The notes under the pieces are model-generated. The model worked only from the letters and a program-made list of their open reading frames with translations. It was not told where the DNA came from and made no database searches. Positions 59,907-64,000 of a DNA stretch of 64,000 nucleotides are shown piece by piece (within the stretch, counting starts at the first letter, position 1; every line of letters begins with the position of its first letter). This stretch comes from a virus. Made by a program: the position numbers and the translations under genes. The stretch covers positions 35,822 through 99,821 of IMG/VR virus record IMGVR_UViG_3300031344_000004; one strand, 5' to 3'.

Positions 59907-59986
59907 CAGCCGAAGCGCTACAACTCAGGCACGTATATGCGCAGATCTTGCTGATGTTACGGATCTTGAGCCAACGCCACAATTAA
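59903..59986 (+). CDS. 27-residue micro-ORF with strong ribosome site
   Basis: Starts at ATG 59903, with AAGGAG eight bases upstream. The product (MTAEALQLRHVYAQILLMLR and seven more residues) is an amphipathic helix. It ends 15 bases before the GroEL-like gene and may act as a small peptide or as a leader that controls that gene. Confidence 0.45.
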   Translation: MTAEALQLRHVYAQILLMLRILSQRHN

Positions 59987-60001
59987 GAGTACTATCAACG
60001 G

Positions 60002-61222
60002 GTGAAGGTCGTTCATCCCAGCGTTAGTGTGGCCACCGCATTGCAGCGTGTCTGCACGTTACTTGAAGATCTCAGCGGTCGACGTTTTTTAGCGCGGGGC
60101 AAAGAACACCTAAATGTTCACACTCGGATGCAGGCTGCCTTTGCTCTAAAGTTTGCGAGCGTGCTCGAGCAAGCGCTGTACGAGATTATCATGGCCCATG
60201 CACTTGCGGCTGAAAAATTGAGCCCAGGTGGTTTTGATCGGTGCCTTGTGTTGTTGATGGATGAGTTAGCGTCGAGTCCCGACGTCAGTCCATCCCGCCT
60301 TCATGAAACGATTGAACCCAAGCATCCGACGTCAATTGATGTCGATCGAGTCGTGTTAACACATGCCGCCATGGCCATTTATCCCGGGACTAAGGCCATG
60401 ATCCGTGAGGCTTTGGGCCTTGCTGGATTTGCCGGGCGAATCATCATTGAAAAAACGCTAGCGTTGACGCCGTCCGTTGAACTTGTCAATGGTTACACTT
60501 TCAACCTGCAGAAATTATTGCCCATTGACGTCAACATCGTCAAGCCTCGCGTTTTTTGCATTGACGGATACCTTGAAGAAGTGGCGGAAATACATCACTT
60601 GCTCGAGGCTGCGGCTGATGCTAAGGAACCATGCATCATGTTCGTTCGGGGGTTAGCTGATGACGTCAAGCACACTCTCAAGGTCAATTATGATCGAGGC
60701 AGCCTTCGTGTAATACCCATTGGCGTTAGGTTTGACCTCGAGGGCATGAATACTCTGATCGATCTGTCGATGGTCGCTGGTTGTGACCTAGTGTCGAGCT
60801 TGAAGGGTGACCTCATCAGTGCAATCAAGTTTCAGGAAGCGCCCAGAGTTGACCAAGTGATCACTTTCAAGGATCAGGTGGTTGTCACAAACCTGGTCAC
60901 CCGCCGGCGCGTTGCGGCACATGTCGCTGAGCTCCGTGCCAGACGAGAAGGCGAAGCGATCGATGACAAGGCCGGCCTATTCGACAAACGGATTCGATCA
61001 CTGTCGCCGAATCACGTTGTCATTAGGTTGCCCGATGATAAGGACTTTGTCGTCAATTCACAAGCCATTGATTATGCCCTGCGCGCGACCGGATCACTGA
61101 TCGGTCATGGCACCTTCGGCGCCGGCGGCCTCGCGGCGACTGAGGCCGCATCACGGGCGTATGCGAGCCGTTGCGTGGGTGTATTACGAGAAATAGGGGA
61201 CGCCGTCACTCAGGATTCTTGA
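60002..61222 (+). CDS. Divergent, shortened GroEL-like protein
   Basis: A 406-residue protein starting at GTG. Residues 155-290 follow the GroEL apical domain: VELVNGYTFNLQ, the LEEVAEIHHLLEAAADAKEP helix, then IMFVRGLADDVKHTLKVN. Residues 300-365 match the intermediate domain: RRRVAAHVAELRARREGE, a KR-SL turn, HVVIRLPDDKDFVVNSQA and IDYALRAT, keeping the Asp of the GroEL ATPase residue 398 at D357. GAGGLAATEAA replaces the GGG loop. The N-terminal third has no GDGTTT-like ATP motif and the protein is about 140 residues short. It may assemble with host GroEL, hold a client without ATP, or be a derived structural protein. Confidence 0.7.
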   Translation: MKVVHPSVSVATALQRVCTLLEDLSGRRFLARGKEHLNVHTRMQAAFALKFASVLEQALYEIIMAHALAAEKLSPGGFDRCLVLLMDELASSPDVSPSRLHETIEPKHPTSIDVDRVVLTHAAMAIYPGTKAMIREALGLAGFAGRIIIEKTLALTPSVELVNGYTFNLQKLLPIDVNIVKPRVFCIDGYLEEVAEIHHLLEAAADAKEPCIMFVRGLADDVKHTLKVNYDRGSLRVIPIGVRFDLEGMNTLIDLSMVAGCDLVSSLKGDLISAIKFQEAPRVDQVITFKDQVVVTNLVTRRRVAAHVAELRARREGEAIDDKAGLFDKRIRSLSPNHVVIRLPDDKDFVVNSQAIDYALRATGSLIGHGTFGAGGLAATEAASRAYASRCVGVLREIGDAVTQDS

Positions 61223-62186
61223 GTGCCCCAATGTCATCAAGAGCGTCCAACAGTGCCTGCGCGCTAGCATCATTGAGGCCAACCTTTTTGAAGACATCGC
61301 TGTCTTTCAAGCGATTGAACGCCTTCTGCTTGTGATCGGTGACCGCTCCTCCACCGCCCCTTTTCGTGCCCGGAGGTTGCGCCGGGTGTTCGCCGGTTGG
61401 TGTGGTCTTTGTTGTCACAGTGGTCTGCTTGGGTGGTTCGCCCGGTTGTGTTTGAGCCGATGGCACTGTGGGTTCTGTCGTGTTACCACTCTTGGTCTGT
61501 ACGTCGCCTTGGCCGGTGATCTGTGTTTTTAGATCAGGGGCTACATCAGCCGCCTTTGCACCCGTTTGAATTTTTTTGGCGATTTGAGAGAAGACGTTGA
61601 CGGGAACCTTGATCAGTTCTTGTGCCAACGCTTGCCCATCAACATACGGGACTTTCTTGAACGTTCCATAGATGCCGCCCGGTGACAGGGCTTTACGAAG
61701 TTGGGCCGTGATTGATTTGAGTTTCTTTTCAGCGTCATTACCCGTGCCCACGATCGTCAACAAACTCTTAGTAGTGTCGGCTCCTTGGAGATCGACGCCG
61801 TTGTTATTGAGGATGGTCGGGACCTGTGAGAATCCCTTCTCAAGCGCACTAGCGAAAGTCGTCACCTTGACGATGGGGTTATCAACGCCGACCAATCCCT
61901 TGATTTTGCTCCAGGCTTTGGTGAGTGGGCCACCCACGGTGTACTTGTTGATTTCAGCCTGTGCTTGCTCGATTGCCTTTGATAAGACGGGAAGTTGGGG
62001 ATTTTTGACGGTAGAGAGTTTTTGGATGATGGCGGTGACCTTGTTGAGGTCGTCTTCATTCATTGCCTCAATCAACAGGTTGGCTACGCGGTGTTCACGC
62101 ATGAGCTGTTCATCGATCCTTTGCAATCGTTCGTTGAGCGACTGATATTTTCGTTCGGTGCGCCGCTCTTTGAGTGATTTGGCCAT
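61206..62186 (-). CDS. Coiled-coil protein with Pro/Thr-rich linker
   Basis: A 326-residue protein with AAGGAA eight bases before the ATG. Residues 1-60 are a charged coiled coil, 60-200 a mixed helical region, 200-270 a Thr/Pro/Gly/Gln-rich flexible linker, and 285-326 a helical tail (DSDVFKKVGLNDASAQALLD). The shape suits an internal scaffold or a tethering protein. It overlaps the convergent GroEL-like gene by 17 bases. No family is recognised. Confidence 0.5.
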   Translation of the reverse strand: MAKSLKERRTERKYQSLNERLQRIDEQLMREHRVANLLIEAMNEDDLNKVTAIIQKLSTVKNPQLPVLSKAIEQAQAEINKYTVGGPLTKAWSKIKGLVGVDNPIVKVTTFASALEKGFSQVPTILNNNGVDLQGADTTKSLLTIVGTGNDAEKKLKSITAQLRKALSPGGIYGTFKKVPYVDGQALAQELIKVPVNVFSQIAKKIQTGAKAADVAPDLKTQITGQGDVQTKSGNTTEPTVPSAQTQPGEPPKQTTVTTKTTPTGEHPAQPPGTKRGGGGAVTDHKQKAFNRLKDSDVFKKVGLNDASAQALLDALDDIGALKNPE

Positions 62187-62248
62187 TGCGAGTTCCTTCG
62201 TTGTTTACTGTAGCTAAGTATGCGGTTAGATTCGACTAGGTGAAGAGC

Positions 62249-62527
62249 ATGAACAAGAAGAGCCCGGCAGAACAAATTAACCTCGCGTCCATGAACTTGA
62301 TGAACGCGGCTAAGGACGCGGTGACCACGAACATCATGACTGCGGTTCGTACCTCAAAAGTGGATGTCAAACCAGAACAACTTTCAACGCTGTTGTTGAT
62401 CGTCAATGCCTCAGTTGAGGAGGGATACCAGAGAGGATTTCGTTTCTTTTCTCACGTAGTCAATACTGCACTCACCGAGGCCGTCACCGATGCGACAATG
62501 CCCGCACTGACAAAGAAGAAGTCATAA
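62249..62527 (+). CDS. Small helical protein
   Basis: A 92-residue protein beginning MNKKSPAEQINLASMNLMNA, with AGGTGAAG before the ATG; a GTG at 62240 is an alternative. It is alpha-helical with a Lys-rich end (ALTKKKS). Function is unknown. Confidence 0.5.
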   Translation: MNKKSPAEQINLASMNLMNAAKDAVTTNIMTAVRTSKVDVKPEQLSTLLLIVNASVEEGYQRGFRFFSHVVNTALTEAVTDATMPALTKKKS

Positions 62528-62562
62528 CGCTAAAGGTGACTACGACGCCGAAGGGTGAATGA

Positions 62563-63030
62563 ATGGCGACCGGGCTAAAACACTTGATCACTTGCCGCTG
62601 TGTGTTGCCCCAATTCAAGCGGCGTGAAAATCCACCGCAACATCAATTTGTCGTGTTTTCGATCCTAGATGATAATGATGCTGTTCAACCTAAGTTCGTG
62701 CAGTGTAATAATTGTGGAATCATTCACAAAGTAATTGAAGTCAATCGATCGGTAATTGTGGCCGGCCGAGAAGACATGAAGTCAATTGCTGACATTGATG
62801 ACATCAAATTGAATCTGTCACCCAATTTGTCGGCACTACTCGAGCAAAATAATGCTGATCTACCTACTTGGGAGGCGGTTCAGTATGCAATTGTCAATGA
62901 ACAATGGGGTAGTTTTATCGTCTTGTCGACCGATGAAGAAGACGGTCTCAAGCAGGGAAAATACGTTCGAATTTTAGGTCAGAATATGTTCAAGGTTGAA
63001 ACTTTCACTCGAGAGGAAGTGGTGAGGTAA
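62563..63030 (+). CDS. Hypothetical protein with CxC and CxxC pairs
   Basis: A 155-residue protein. CRCVLPQF near residue 11 and CNNCGIIHKV near residue 48 form a likely zinc site, followed by an acidic helical region and short strands. It is the first of a plus-strand run that ends in the ClpP-like protease. No family is recognised. Confidence 0.55.
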   Translation: MATGLKHLITCRCVLPQFKRRENPPQHQFVVFSILDDNDAVQPKFVQCNNCGIIHKVIEVNRSVIVAGREDMKSIADIDDIKLNLSPNLSALLEQNNADLPTWEAVQYAIVNEQWGSFIVLSTDEEDGLKQGKYVRILGQNMFKVETFTREEVVR

Positions 63031-63034
63031 TAAC

Positions 63035-63304
63035 GTGGTGACCTATGGACAGTCGCAGGCGGAAAAGTTGGCGGCGGAGAATGAAGTTTGCCGTCAGATC
63101 GTTCGAGAAGTTGCAAACTTAGGAATCAGTCAGCGACAGGCATTATTCGTGATGTACTTGATGGCGACTGAACTCGAGAATGGAGAGCACATGAAAGCTC
63201 TCACTCGTTTAGTTCGAGAGTTGGGAGGCGATGATTTATTCCTGATTGGCAAACCCCTAGTTGATGTTGAAATGGGAGGTACTCATGGGACGATCGACGG
63301 TTGA
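63035..63304 (+). CDS. Small helical protein
   Basis: An 89-residue protein starting at GTG, helical with a heptad-like stretch (AEKLAAENEVCRQIVREVAN) and a Gly-rich end. It overlaps the protease gene by 20 bases. No family is recognised. Confidence 0.5.
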   Translation: MVTYGQSQAEKLAAENEVCRQIVREVANLGISQRQALFVMYLMATELENGEHMKALTRLVRELGGDDLFLIGKPLVDVEMGGTHGTIDG

Positions 63305-63890
63305 AAATAGTGCGCATGGTCGTACTCATTCAGAGTCAGTTGACATGGAACCTGAACAGGCCATGGCGATGGCAGCACAGAATTCAAGGATCGTTTTTCT
63401 CCATGGAGATGTCACTGAACACTCGATTTCTAACGTTACAGCACAGATGCTGTTCTTGGCCAACATCAATAACAATCCAATTCACTTGCTAGTGTCCACG
63501 TACGGTGGTTCAGTCGATGAGATGTTCAGTCTCTATGATCTAATCAGATTTCTACCGTGTCCTGTGCAGACAGTTGCTCTCGGCAAAGTCATGAGCGCGG
63601 GAGTTTTGATCTTGGCCTCAGGTGTCAAGGGTAAGCGTTTGATGGGTGCATCGTCTCGTATCATGATGCACTCCTTATCAGGGGGTGCCATGGGCAATGT
63701 TTTTGAAGTTGAGAATCATGCCGTTGAAATGAAACGAGTTCATGAGCTAACGGTGACTGCCATGGCACGAGAGACAAAGATGACCAAAGAACAAGTTGCG
63801 GCGATCATGGATCCGAAGCTAGACTACTTTGTCACCCCGAAACAGGCGCTCAAAATGGGGATAATTGACAGGATAATCGGCGCAGAGTGA
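63285..63890 (+). CDS. ClpP-like serine protease
   Basis: A 201-residue protein with GGGAGG six bases before the ATG. LLVSTYGGSVDEMFSLYDLI, then GKVMSAGVLILASG with nucleophile S104, RIMMHSLSGG with H129, and MDPKLDYFVTPKQALKMGII with D180 complete a ClpP triad. ClpP-type folds serve in phages as prohead proteases or helpers of host proteolysis. It lies near the start of a helicase gene, not among obvious head genes, so the role is open. Confidence 0.85.
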   Translation: MGRSTVENSAHGRTHSESVDMEPEQAMAMAAQNSRIVFLHGDVTEHSISNVTAQMLFLANINNNPIHLLVSTYGGSVDEMFSLYDLIRFLPCPVQTVALGKVMSAGVLILASGVKGKRLMGASSRIMMHSLSGGAMGNVFEVENHAVEMKRVHELTVTAMARETKMTKEQVAAIMDPKLDYFVTPKQALKMGIIDRIIGAE

Positions 63891-63930
63891 TGGTGTAAAT
63901 CTCTAACGTGGTGGGGTATGGTAGGCTGAC

Positions 63931-64000
63931 ATGGTACAGCCTGATTATCAGCAATATTTTCCATTTGCGTCAATTCGAGATGAACAACGTGCCGCGATTG
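63931..64000 (+). CDS. Probable DinG/XPD-type helicase, N-terminus only
   Basis: The first 23 codons are visible before the window ends. YFPFASIRDEQRAAI resembles the FPyxxiRpxQ opening of DinG/XPD-like superfamily 2 helicases, in which this segment precedes the Q-motif region. The call rests on this short stretch alone. Confidence 0.5.
   Translation, partial: MVQPDYQQYFPFASIRDEQRAAI

Overview
The window looks like part of a large tailed-phage genome (T4-like myovirus). It carries a gp55-type late sigma factor, T4-type baseplate genes (gp25-, gp6- and hub/spike-like), very long tail or fibre proteins, several tRNA genes, almost no intergenic space and many 4-base start/stop overlaps (ATGA, GTGA). 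TGA is used normally as a stop codon. I cannot name the host. Clusters of leaderless-looking promoters would suit a host that translates leaderless mRNA readily, but that is inference.

Layout. 1-2800 (+): tRNA genes (a 3' fragment, Gly-TCC, Leu-CAA, probable Ile-TAT) mixed with small hypothetical genes and one glycosyltransferase. 2808-22400 (-): virion module. It holds two small or medium structural proteins, a 1160-residue repeat-rich fibre-like protein, a 1438-residue protein, a LamG-containing baseplate/tail protein, a gp6-like wedge protein, a gp25-like protein and a spike/hub-like protein. 22400-24000 (-): a coiled-coil protein, the late sigma factor and a small membrane protein. 24000-30200 (-): two GT4 enzymes, a Cas4/RecB-like nuclease, a tRNA with an odd anticodon loop, a PTH2-like protein next to an apparent frameshift, and a C39-like peptidase.

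30184-59359: a glycan island of about 29 kb. Across the window I count 17 glycosyltransferase genes, one of them a remnant. The island also holds a nucleotidyltransferase, two 4,6-dehydratase-like SDRs, an RmlD-like reductase, two UDP-sugar dehydrogenase-like proteins, a DegT aminotransferase, a GNAT acetyltransferase, an N-formyltransferase, a NodB-like deacetylase and three methyltransferases. Two lipoproteins and a tandem pair of small paralogues lie among them. No flippase, polymerase or lipid-linked priming transferase was seen, so the simplest reading is that the phage builds and attaches its own glycan in the cytoplasm, perhaps on virion proteins.

59400-64000 (mostly +): a putative control region with a tandem decamer, two micro-ORFs, a divergent and shortened GroEL-like protein, a coiled-coil protein, small proteins, a ClpP-like protease and the start of a probable helicase.

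Two points stand out beyond single genes. Twelve transcription-unit starts have a TAnnnT hexamer exactly 6-7 bases before the start codon, a pattern that predicts leaderless mRNA. The GroEL-like protein keeps the apical and intermediate regions but has no recognisable N-terminal ATP-binding motif.
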